Part shown: positions 1 through 6,688 of the stretch, piece by piece | How positions within the stretch are numbered: position 1 is the stretch's first letter | Layout of the letters: each line of letters starts with the position of its first letter | DNA from: Nitrospinaceae bacterium | Lineage (GTDB): Bacteria > Nitrospinota > Nitrospinia > Nitrospinales > VA-1 | Assembly: GCA_029261695.1 (NCBI GenBank) | Contig: JAJDAV010000081.1 | Location: forward strand, 1 to 38,528 | DNA length: 38,528 nt | Direction of reading: 5' to 3' | Notes under the pieces: generated by a model | The model's database searches: none | Seen by the model: the letters and a program-made list of their open reading frames with translations, nothing else | Told to the model about the DNA's origin: nothing | Translations under genes and position numbers: made by a program

Positions 1-1
1 G

Positions 2-67
2 ACGCTGGTGCGAAACGGCACGTGTTTAAAATGCATGACCTGCGGAGCAACCTCAGGTTGTTCCTGA
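2..67 (+). CDS. nrdJ: C-terminal end of B12-dependent (class II) ribonucleotide reductase, partial
   Basis: The ORF track misses this fragment because it has no start in the window. Frame 2 reads TLVRNGTCLKCMTCGATSGCS and then TGA at 65-67. A short tail with CxxCxxCG followed by TSGCS at the very end is the usual C-terminus of adenosylcobalamin-dependent ribonucleoside-diphosphate reductase. In that family the tail cysteines bind zinc or relay reducing equivalents to the active site. The enzyme makes deoxyribonucleotides in the cytoplasm without needing oxygen. Only 21 residues are visible, so the call rests on this tail motif alone. Confidence 0.8.
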   Translation, partial: TLVRNGTCLKCMTCGATSGCS

Positions 68-108
68 TTCAAACCCGCCTAGTTTGAATGAAATGTTTGT
101 AGGAGCTC

Positions 109-131
109 GGCCGGCGAGTTCTTCGCCGGCC
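109..131 (+). terminator. Hairpin downstream of nrdJ, probable terminator
   Basis: A perfect 9-bp stem GGCCGGCGA / TCGCCGGCC encloses the loop GTTCT and is followed by the pyrimidine-rich TCTCTTCCCC. It lies 41 nt after the nrdJ stop. The T-tract is weak, so it may instead be a 3' stabilising structure or the first element of the structured leader that follows. Confidence 0.45.
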
Positions 132-164
132 TCTCTTCCCCACTCTGGCGAAAAAGCTTTGCAT

Positions 165-231
165 AGCCCCGAAATTACCCGTTCCGGGTACGAAGGCTTA
201 GGTGAGATATCACGTCTTCGTCACGTTTTTT
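165..231 (+). promoter_or_regulatory. Structured leader with terminator-like hairpin upstream of the cytochrome gene
   Basis: Several stems can form. TACCC (176-180) pairs with GGGTA (186-190) inside AGCC (165-168) / GGCT (195-198). The alternative ACGAAG (190-195) pairs with CTTCGT (216-221) around an inner GTGA-GATA-TCAC hairpin, followed closely by a T6 run at 226-231. The two folds compete for bases 190 and 195, as in an attenuator or riboswitch. I could not match it to a known riboswitch class. Confidence 0.35.
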
Positions 232-269
232 GTTTCCAAGTAAGGAATTTTGAGAAAAGCAATTATGCC

Positions 270-307
270 TTCCCGGATGAATCACCTTTCATAAAAGTGG
301 CCGGGAA
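270..307 (+). promoter_or_regulatory. Long hairpin just upstream of the cytochrome start
   Basis: TTCCCGG (270-276) pairs with CCGGGAA (301-307). Inside it CACCTTT pairs with AAAAGTG with one mismatch. The hairpin ends about 35 nt before the ATG at 343 and may affect message stability or translation of that gene. Confidence 0.4.
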
Positions 308-342
308 TAAGAAATAAAGTTTAATTATAGGGGGAAAACTTT

Positions 343-810
343 ATGAGAAAAATAGTGATCGTAATTGGCCTATTATTTTCCGTTGGGCTAGGCATTAATT
401 CTTCAGCTGAAGATAAAACTCATAGGGTGGATGAAGGAAGCCATCATAAAATGCACTTCGTTGAAGATAGTCGAATCTCTTTGGGCCTTTCTCCGGCCAT
501 GAAACAACATCAATTGGCAAACATGAGAGCTCATGTTGAGGCGGTGCAATCAATTATTGGGTTATTGTCAGAAGGTGGATTTGATAAAGCATCTGATATA
601 GCCTATTCAAAACTGGGCTTAACAGAAGAAATGAAAAAAATGTGCAATAGTTTTGAAAACGAGACTTTCAAGAATTTAGGATTGGCCTTTCACAAAAGTG
701 GAGATGCGCTAGGAGAAACATTGAAAACAAAGGATATGACTAAATCTCTTCGCGCATTGCAAACCACCATGACCTATTGCGTCCAATGTCACGCCACTTT
801 TCGCCAATAA
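343..810 (+). CDS. Small periplasmic c-type cytochrome (cytochrome c'-like)
   Basis: The 155-residue protein starts with a signal peptide (hydrophobic stretch at about 5-20, cleavage near NSSA) and ends with a single haem-binding CVQCH at residues 146-150. A mainly helical body with the CxxCH close to the C-terminus is the layout of cytochrome c'-type four-helix bundles. The protein is therefore expected in the periplasm, carrying one covalently bound haem. A strong ribosome site (GGGGG) lies upstream of the ATG. The gene stands alone behind a hairpin-rich leader of more than 200 nt and is followed by an AT-rich terminator-like hairpin. Electron transfer and gas sensing are both possible; the sequence does not decide between them. 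Confidence 0.75.
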   Translation: MRKIVIVIGLLFSVGLGINSSAEDKTHRVDEGSHHKMHFVEDSRISLGLSPAMKQHQLANMRAHVEAVQSIIGLLSEGGFDKASDIAYSKLGLTEEMKKMCNSFENETFKNLGLAFHKSGDALGETLKTKDMTKSLRALQTTMTYCVQCHATFRQ

Positions 811-837
811 AATTCTTATTAAAGATAAAGAATTTTT
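809..837 (+). terminator. AT-rich hairpin after the cytochrome gene
   Basis: AAAATTCTT (809-817) pairs with AAGAATTTT (828-836) and the right arm runs into a T-run. The stem is perfect over 9 bp but AT-only. It overlaps the end of the stop codon. Confidence 0.45.
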
Positions 838-935
838 CAAGCTCCGTCCCTATTTTTATATTTTTCAAATAGTCCTTATCCAAACATGTCCTCCAAATTT
901 TTCTTCAAAGTCAAACATAGGGAACAATCAGAATT

Positions 936-1784
936 TTAATTGGATTTTAAAACCTTCTCTCTAGACTTAAAAGCTTCTTCTTTTATTCTCCCAGAGGCAA
1001 TGGTCTCATAATGTGGCCTTTCTACTTCATTCCCATCGAAATCAAAATCTAATTGAATCACAGAATTTTCATCCACATGAATTTTCTGGCTTCTGATCTT
1101 CATTAAAAAATGCCAGGCGTTGACCACATAGTCTCCCGGAGGAATATCATTGATCTGAAAAGCTCCATTTTTACCGGTAATGAAATAATAGGGGTTTTGT
1201 ACCCGATAGCCCCAGGATTGCATAAACTCATGCATACCACAGATTAATTGAAATATTTTTTGCTTGCCCGTAAATTGAATTTTGCTGGAGGATACCTCCT
1301 CAGCTGGAATCGGAAGATTGGAAATTATCTTTCCTTTTTTACTCTCGTACACTTGGCTGTTGTGCATTACAGGATCAACGTTGTTTATATGAATTGTCTC
1401 CCCTTGCCGCACCACATGAACGCTTGGAGAGAATTTGCAGGCCTCGGAGAGTATGCTGACCGGTTCCTTGTGGAAAATTTTCCCTGCATCCACGTGCTCA
1501 ATAGAAATGACCACATCTTTTAAGCTGCCACCTGAATCTACTAGGAAGTCATTTAAAATCCTATTCATATTGTCATCCGTATCGACCTCGGCACACAAAT
1601 CCATGTTTGGGAAAAGGACCTCATGATAAATACGTGGAGGGGGAATTTTTCCGCTTAAAAAAGCTTTCCCCTTGATAACGCCACCATTTTTAATTTCTAT
1701 TTCCTGATACGCTAATCCTTGAGTTGAGAAAAGCTGAAGAAACCCCAATGAAACAAACAATAAAAATGAAATAGATGTTTTCAT
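936..1784 (-). CDS. Secreted cupredoxin-like protein with carboxypeptidase-regulatory-like domain
   Basis: I moved the start from the tracked TTG (1808) to the ATG at 1784. It gives a clean signal peptide (MKTSISFLLFVSLGF) and has GGGAG 11 nt upstream; the product is 282 aa. A central segment of about 120-180 carries MHNSQVY and CGMHEFM, which offer the His, Cys, His and Met ligands of a type 1 copper (plastocyanin-like) site. A segment with GAFQINDIPPGDYVVNAWH resembles a carboxypeptidase regulatory-like beta-sandwich. Exported plastocyanin-like proteins of this build usually bind copper or act in the envelope. The actual redox partner is not visible; the cytochrome on the opposite strand, converging on it, is only a neighbour. 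Confidence 0.65.
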   Translation of the reverse strand: MKTSISFLLFVSLGFLQLFSTQGLAYQEIEIKNGGVIKGKAFLSGKIPPPRIYHEVLFPNMDLCAEVDTDDNMNRILNDFLVDSGGSLKDVVISIEHVDAGKIFHKEPVSILSEACKFSPSVHVVRQGETIHINNVDPVMHNSQVYESKKGKIISNLPIPAEEVSSSKIQFTGKQKIFQLICGMHEFMQSWGYRVQNPYYFITGKNGAFQINDIPPGDYVVNAWHFLMKIRSQKIHVDENSVIQLDFDFDGNEVERPHYETIASGRIKEEAFKSREKVLKSN

Positions 1785-1989
1785 AATTTTTTCAACTCCC
1801 TTTTTCAAGAACCTATTTCAGTCCTTATTAATATCGCTGCGAGGACAACAGCTTGTGGCTTTAACAAAAATAATTTTCCCTCTATTTATTAATGTTAACT
1901 TTTGAGAGTTAAAAAATGATTAATTCAAAATTAAAGAAAATTAATGCTAATATTTTAATTTTAAATTAAATTTGTCTTTTCAGGTGTCA

Positions 1990-2847
1990 CTAGGAGCCAT
2001 AGCGGGCGCAGCGGAAACCGAAGGTGGGGTTTTTTAGTTTTGGGTCGACGGCATTGCGGAAGTCTATTTTAGATTGGCCCATATAACTGGTCCAGCCGCC
2101 GCCTTTAACAACTCGCAAATTTGATTTTTCTGTTTTCACCCATTCCCAAACATTGCCGGACATATCCATCACCCCATAAGGGCTTGCGCCACTCGGAAAA
2201 GAGGCTACGGGGGCGACTGATAGATGCCCGTCTTTTTCTCCAAATGTGTTGGCATTTTGAGGTAGAAATTCATTTCCCCACGGCCAGGTGAATGTGGTGC
2301 TGCCTCGTGCTGCGGCTTCCCATTCCATTTCGGTTGGCAGACGCTTCCCCGCCCATTTGCAATATTTGCTGGCTTGAATCCAGTTGATTCCCATGACCGG
2401 ACATTGAGGGCAGGGCTTGCCATTGGTGTAAGGTTTTTCATTGTACCGGGGTTGGAACTTTTTAAAATTTTCTACGGTGGTTTCTGTTCTATCAATATAG
2501 AAAGCTGGTAGCGCTACGAATTGGGAGCCATTTTTGTCAGGACTCAATGTTCCACTGCTAGCCATTTTTTTTATCCCGACCAGATATTTCCCTTGATTGA
2601 CCAGGATCATCAGGGTCTGATCTTTTTTGTTTAATATTGTGGGCAGGAGGGAACTGTCAACTTCAACGGGGGGCAGGCTTTTTAGCTGGTAGTTTTTTTT
2701 CTTTTTAACTTGAACGGGTCGTTTGCGGGATTTTTTTTTGTAGCGTTCGGAGTAGTCTGGTTTGGCGTATCGTTTACGATGTTTCTTGGCAGGCGCACAG
2801 GCATTCACCCAGACAAATATAAAGATGAAAAGTATAATGAGTCTCAA
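1990..2847 (-). CDS. SUMF1/FGE-like domain lipoprotein lacking the catalytic cysteines
   Basis: The N-terminus MRLIILFIFIFVWVNAC ends in a lipobox (VNAC), so this is a predicted lipoprotein. A very basic linker (residues about 20-55) precedes a formylglycine-generating-enzyme-like domain with typical motifs: FYIDRTETTVENFKKF, GKRLPTEMEWEAAARG, YGVMDMSGNVWEWV and GFRCAR. True FGEs have two active-site cysteines in a segment after GGS; here that segment reads GGGWTSYMGQSKIDFRNAV, with none. It is therefore unlikely to modify sulfatases and more likely binds a ligand or structures the envelope. Its start overlaps the stop of the upstream TPR lipoprotein gene by 4 nt, so the two are translationally coupled. 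Confidence 0.8.
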   Translation of the reverse strand: MRLIILFIFIFVWVNACAPAKKHRKRYAKPDYSERYKKKSRKRPVQVKKKKNYQLKSLPPVEVDSSLLPTILNKKDQTLMILVNQGKYLVGIKKMASSGTLSPDKNGSQFVALPAFYIDRTETTVENFKKFQPRYNEKPYTNGKPCPQCPVMGINWIQASKYCKWAGKRLPTEMEWEAAARGSTTFTWPWGNEFLPQNANTFGEKDGHLSVAPVASFPSGASPYGVMDMSGNVWEWVKTEKSNLRVVKGGGWTSYMGQSKIDFRNAVDPKLKNPTFGFRCARYGS

Positions 2848-3260
2848 TGTTTTTCCTGGCTCATGAGCGAATCGATTTGACCTTTCAGGCGGCGGTATTT
2901 TTTATAATATTCTTCCGCCTCTTCTTTTTTCCCCATCAGTTCGTAGGTGTACCCCAGACTATACCAGGCGTTATGATGGGTGGGGTCGATTTCTAATACA
3001 GATTTAAATGCTCGCTCAGCATCTTCGTATTTTTTTTGATAATTATAAATGCCTCCGAGACCATAATGCCCTTCTGCATTTTTGGGATCTTTTTCAATGG
3101 CTCTCAAAAAGGATTTACTGGCAGAGCTATATTGTTCCTGGCTTAATAACTGCAACCCTTCCTCAACATATTCGTTACTATTTTTCTCACTGCATTGGGT
3201 TAAAATTAAAACCAGAAGAACCAGCAGTTGGAGTTTAAGGAAGCGGCGAGTCATCTTCAT
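2844..3260 (-). CDS. TPR lipoprotein
   Basis: This is a 138-residue protein. Its N-terminus has a hydrophobic stretch ending in LTQC, a lipobox-like site. It is followed by about three tetratricopeptide repeats (for example NAEGHYGLGGIYNYQKKYED and NAWYSLGYTYELMGKKEE). TPR units mediate protein-protein contacts, so this is probably an envelope scaffold partner of the SUMF1-like lipoprotein that overlaps its 3' end by 4 nt. AAGG sits 6-9 nt upstream of the ATG at 3260; a second in-frame ATG follows two codons later. The promoter should lie in the 103-nt divergent gap to the gene starting at 3364. Confidence 0.8.
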   Translation of the reverse strand: MKMTRRFLKLQLLVLLVLILTQCSEKNSNEYVEEGLQLLSQEQYSSASKSFLRAIEKDPKNAEGHYGLGGIYNYQKKYEDAERAFKSVLEIDPTHHNAWYSLGYTYELMGKKEEAEEYYKKYRRLKGQIDSLMSQEKH

Positions 3261-3363
3261 TTACCTTTAAGGGATTATTTAGCTGCTCCCAAACCACTGG
3301 AACATATATGGTAAATATAACACCAATGTTTAATCCCTTTTACATTAAAAACGCGGGTGCGAA

Positions 3364-4566
3364 ATGACACCCTTTGATATTTTTCTATCTCTTTTGCTAG
3401 GTATCATCATTGTGGGGGGAGCCTTTGTTCTCTGCATGGCAAAAGAGCTAGCTGGGATCAACCGTCTTTTATTGTGGTCGCGTGGGCAATTGGATTCTTT
3501 TACCGCACGCGGCCAGACAACGACTTCCGAAAAAGAGAAACGGGCTATCGAGGAAGTTTTAAGCAGGTGTGAAAAGCTTAAGCAGGTGAGTTTGGAGGAT
3601 TGGGATTTTAAGTCTGAAAACTTTTCTTTAATTGAAAAAATTTCTTCTATTTATCATCCCGATGCCTCGGTCCCTTTAGAACAAGCAAGGTTGGGGGATA
3701 TTCTCGATGCGATTCAGGAAGCCAACCAAAAAGTATTGAGTGTAATTCATCTGCCGAGAATTAATTCTGTAACCCAGTTCCGGCTGATTCAGGTTCTCGA
3801 GAATTTAAATTCATCTTCTAACAACAAAAATAGCGATAGAGAAAAGAGCCGGGGAATATGGAGTCGTTTGCTCAAGCCTGTTTTTTTAATGGGGCAAACA
3901 AGGGTGGTTCGATCTCTTTTAACTCAATGGGTGTTATTGGTGGGAGAGGCAGCGATAAAAGTATATGGAACCCGCTCTGAAGAGAGTGATGTAGAAGCGG
4001 AAGCTATTCTAGCCGAATGGGATACCTTGCAAGATGAGCCGAGTGTGCCTCTTTCTGAAAATGTGGAACAGATTGTGAGTTCTTCAAAAAAGGAAATTCT
4101 TTTTTCAGCGACTTCGATTTCGTGGAAGAGAGCCAGAAAAATTTATATTTCGCTGGCAGATCAAATTGCCCGACACTACCACTCTGACTCCCCTTTTCCA
4201 ATTTATGAAGTGCGCGTTTGTGACTTGCTTAAATCGGTTGCTGATACTCTGGAGGCAATAGGACGTTTGAGTCAAAAACCTGTGCTGAACAAGTTGTTAA
4301 GAGTCCGAGTCTCACAGTTAACTCAGGCAAGGGACTTTGCCTTGCCTCTCGGGCAGAATAAAATTATGGAATGGGTGAACAGGTATCAGGTGGGCAGTGT
4401 CGCTAAATGGTCCCATACCTTATATAAAACTTTGCAAAAAAAACAGCCGGGAGTTTTGTTGCGCGATGTCGTGTTTTCTGTTGTTAAAGAGGGCGGGAAA
4501 CGCTGGCTGGTATTGCATCTCCACAGAAAAATAGCTGTTGAAGCAAACAAGCTTTACGGTCGTTAA
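3364..4566 (+). CDS. Membrane-anchored protein of unknown function
   Basis: I do not recognise this 400-residue protein. An N-terminal membrane segment (about residues 5-25, FLSLLLGIIIVGGAFVLC) is followed by a mostly helical, charged soluble part that is presumably cytoplasmic. The region around 160-240 (LLTQWVLLVGEAAIKVYG and neighbours) could dip into a membrane but is not clearly a transmembrane helix. The C-terminal 150 residues look like a compact helical domain ending in WLVLHLHRKIAVEANKLYG. There is no Walker motif or metal site. It is transcribed divergently from the TPR lipoprotein and converges on the methyltransferase gene. The start is supported by ORF extent only; no strong ribosome site is visible. 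Confidence 0.6.
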   Translation: MTPFDIFLSLLLGIIIVGGAFVLCMAKELAGINRLLLWSRGQLDSFTARGQTTTSEKEKRAIEEVLSRCEKLKQVSLEDWDFKSENFSLIEKISSIYHPDASVPLEQARLGDILDAIQEANQKVLSVIHLPRINSVTQFRLIQVLENLNSSSNNKNSDREKSRGIWSRLLKPVFLMGQTRVVRSLLTQWVLLVGEAAIKVYGTRSEESDVEAEAILAEWDTLQDEPSVPLSENVEQIVSSSKKEILFSATSISWKRARKIYISLADQIARHYHSDSPFPIYEVRVCDLLKSVADTLEAIGRLSQKPVLNKLLRVRVSQLTQARDFALPLGQNKIMEWVNRYQVGSVAKWSHTLYKTLQKKQPGVLLRDVVFSVVKEGGKRWLVLHLHRKIAVEANKLYGR

Positions 4567-4630
4567 CATGCCTATGTGATGTTTGCCCCTTGTCTTCATG
4601 TCCGGCACGGGCATTGTCGGACATTAATCT

Positions 4631-4648
4631 TCCCCCTGTTAAGGGGGA
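4631..4648. repeat. REP-like palindrome between convergent genes
   Basis: TCCCCCT-GTTA-AGGGGGA forms a perfect 7-bp stem and is followed by CTGAGGGGGTTG. C-run/G-run extragenic palindromes of this type are often dispersed in bacterial genomes. It lies between two converging genes and may also help terminate transcription from either side. Only one copy was seen in the window. Confidence 0.45.
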
Positions 4649-4718
4649 CTGAGGGGGTTGCCTTTTCTGCTCGCAAAAAAAACTTACCGTTTTATGTGCT
4701 CGACCTGCTTTCTCTAAT

Positions 4719-5546
4719 TTATTTATGCAATGTGTAGGAAACCCGGATGCCGCTGGTATAAACATCGGCCCAGTGTGAGGCTTTTTTATGATCGGGTGTG
4801 AACAGGTCGTGATAGGTGCATGGGCGTGTGCTGTGGGCCGACCAGTCGAGTTTCTTAAATTTAGCATCCAAGGACTGAAACCAGATTTCGAGTAACGCTG
4901 CACTGGGCAGGGTGATCAGGCTGAGGTCTTTGCTACGATAATCAAAGGAATGCGGCAGGGTGTAATCTTTTTTTTCAGGTTGTGTCAATGCCGTTAGAAG
5001 TATTGGAAGCTCAAGAGTTTCTTCATTGATACTTTTATAAACTTGCGGAGCATCTTTTCCTTGAACGGCTGCATAGGCAGCAGTGAAAGTATCAATTATT
5101 ACCGTTTCTTTCGCTGCTCTTAGCATGAGTTTCAATAAACGGTAAGGTTCTGTTGTGTAATAAAGCATGCCCAGGCAAAGCACGGTGTCAAAACTTCCTT
5201 CCTCCACGTTCTCCAGAAATTGTATGGCGTCGCTGACTGCCATCGAATATTTTTCTTTAGCAACATTCAATTCCTGAAACAACTCCATTCCAAGTTGGAT
5301 CATTTTTTCTTCTGTATCTATTCCTTGAATGAAACTTGCGCCAGATTCTAGGGCTGCATAGGCAAACGTTCCCATATGCGACCCGACATCAAGAATTCTT
5401 TTTCCCTGAATGTATTCCAGGTTATTGGTCAGCAGTTGATCGATTCTGGCGTTAAGGCATTCGGGATGGTAAGGAATTGCCCATCTGCTTTTACGGGTTT
5501 CGTGGACTAGAAAAGGTGAATCGTCGGATATTAGAGTTTTTTTCAT
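4719..5546 (-). CDS. Class I SAM-dependent methyltransferase
   Basis: The 275-residue protein has a glycine-rich motif I (RILDVGSHMGTFAYAAL, about residues 50-66), an acidic residue after the second strand (GIDTEEKM) and a motif-IV-like strand (FDTVLCLGMLYY). This is the standard Rossmann-like methyltransferase core using S-adenosylmethionine. The N-terminal ~45 residues and the C-terminal third (from about 185) are family-specific and give no clear substrate. It could act on a small molecule or a lipid. The gene is monocistronic, with a 357-nt divergent spacer upstream. The ATG at 5546 has GGAGG close upstream. Confidence 0.75.
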   Translation of the reverse strand: MKKTLISDDSPFLVHETRKSRWAIPYHPECLNARIDQLLTNNLEYIQGKRILDVGSHMGTFAYAALESGASFIQGIDTEEKMIQLGMELFQELNVAKEKYSMAVSDAIQFLENVEEGSFDTVLCLGMLYYTTEPYRLLKLMLRAAKETVIIDTFTAAYAAVQGKDAPQVYKSINEETLELPILLTALTQPEKKDYTLPHSFDYRSKDLSLITLPSAALLEIWFQSLDAKFKKLDWSAHSTRPCTYHDLFTPDHKKASHWADVYTSGIRVSYTLHK

Positions 5547-5903
5547 TTGGAGGTAAATGTTTCATTTTGGTGCTGTTGAGGCGTAACTTGCCTTGGTTTT
5601 TTAATGTAGCAGAAAAACCCAAACTATCCAATTTTAAAGGGGTTTGGGTGCTTTTAGAGGGGGCGATATTGGTTAAAATGTAAGCTATTGATTTTATTGG
5701 TTTAATCTGTTTTAATAATCAAAGTTCTTTGATTTATTTGATGTTATGGCGGTTGAGATCTGGTGGGAAAAAGTAGGGAATATTACAGTTTTACAGACCA
5801 AATATTGATTACTTTTTGAACACCCTTATTAACAGTTTCCTTGTTTTATCAGGGGCAACGCCCGATAATAAATTAACCCCGGTTAACAAAAATTAGTGAG
5901 TGA
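5547..5903. other. Divergent intergenic region with three inverted repeats
   Basis: This 357-nt gap has no gene I can support. It contains ACCCAAAC (5617-5624) / GTTTGGGT (5642-5649), a stem-loop TTATC..GGGC-AAC-GCCC..GATAA (5846-5868), and the palindrome TTAACC-CC-GGTTAA (5873-5886) just before the J-domain gene. It must hold the promoters of both flanking genes. I could not assign a convincing -35/-10 pair. Confidence 0.5.
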
Positions 5904-6677
5904 ATGATGTCATCTGTTGTTCAGATATTAAGTCCTCAAGCTGAAGAGTTGCAGGCCAAGCGCCGCGAACTGGCTCAGCTGCGTAAAAATTTAGCAGATA
6001 TGGAATTGCAACTTTCCACTGAGAAAGCTGAATTGAATTTGTTTGAAATTCGCTATCAGGAGGTTGTCGGGGCAAAGTATGCGGAAATGGATATTGTCAA
6101 GGCTCAGGTGTTGAGTCTGGCATCAAAACTTTACCCTAAGGCAGACACGTTTCGCGAAGAAGCTGAATCAGCTCGCGAGCACGCAAAAGAATATTCTGAA
6201 AAAAATGAGAAGGTAACAAACGCTCAAAAAGAATTTAGTCCCCCGGAAAATCTTAAGAAATTGTTTCGTCGTGTCGCAAAAAAAATTCACCCTGACTTGA
6301 GTTCTTCAACTGAAGAAAGGGAAAAGCGCAACGAATTGATGGCCAAACTCAATCAGGCTTACGACAAACTTGACGAAGAAGGCATTCGTTCCATTCTGAT
6401 TGAGTGGGAAGCAGAGAGTCCTATAGAAGATACTTTGGAGTTAGGGGAACAACTGGAACGTGTTGTTCGTCAATTAGCACAGATACGTGGACGCCTCTAT
6501 AACATTTCGGGTGAATTGGAAGACTTGAACCTTTCTGAAATGTTCCAATTAAAAAATAATATTGAGTTGGCTGCGAAAGAAGGTCGAGACCTGTTGCAGG
6601 AAATTGCCAATGACATTGAAGAGAAGATCCTCAAGGCCAAAGCGCGTATACGCGATTTAGCGCATGAATTTATTTAA
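5904..6677 (+). CDS. J-domain protein with coiled coils
   Basis: The 257-residue cytoplasmic protein starts with a long coiled coil (residues about 10-100, rich in E, K, A and L). It then carries a J-domain-like segment (about 112-160: LKKLFRRVAKKIHPDLSSS) with an intact HPD tripeptide. A second helical region follows to the C-terminus. The HPD loop is the part of DnaJ-family proteins that stimulates Hsp70 (DnaK) ATPase, so this is likely a specialised DnaK co-chaperone. There is no Gly/Phe linker or zinc finger, so it is not DnaJ itself. The Sel1-repeat gene starts 11 nt downstream, which suggests an operon in which that protein could present clients or act as a scaffold. Two adjacent ATGs exist (5904, 5907). 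Confidence 0.75.
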   Translation: MMSSVVQILSPQAEELQAKRRELAQLRKNLADMELQLSTEKAELNLFEIRYQEVVGAKYAEMDIVKAQVLSLASKLYPKADTFREEAESAREHAKEYSEKNEKVTNAQKEFSPPENLKKLFRRVAKKIHPDLSSSTEEREKRNELMAKLNQAYDKLDEEGIRSILIEWEAESPIEDTLELGEQLERVVRQLAQIRGRLYNISGELEDLNLSEMFQLKNNIELAAKEGRDLLQEIANDIEEKILKAKARIRDLAHEFI

Positions 6678-6688
6678 ATAGACGAGAT

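Noticed and set aside
84-317. 77-aa ORF between nrdJ and the cytochrome gene
   Set aside because: It covers several strong hairpins, has no ribosome site and has a low-complexity, non-protein-like start. The region is better explained as an RNA leader.
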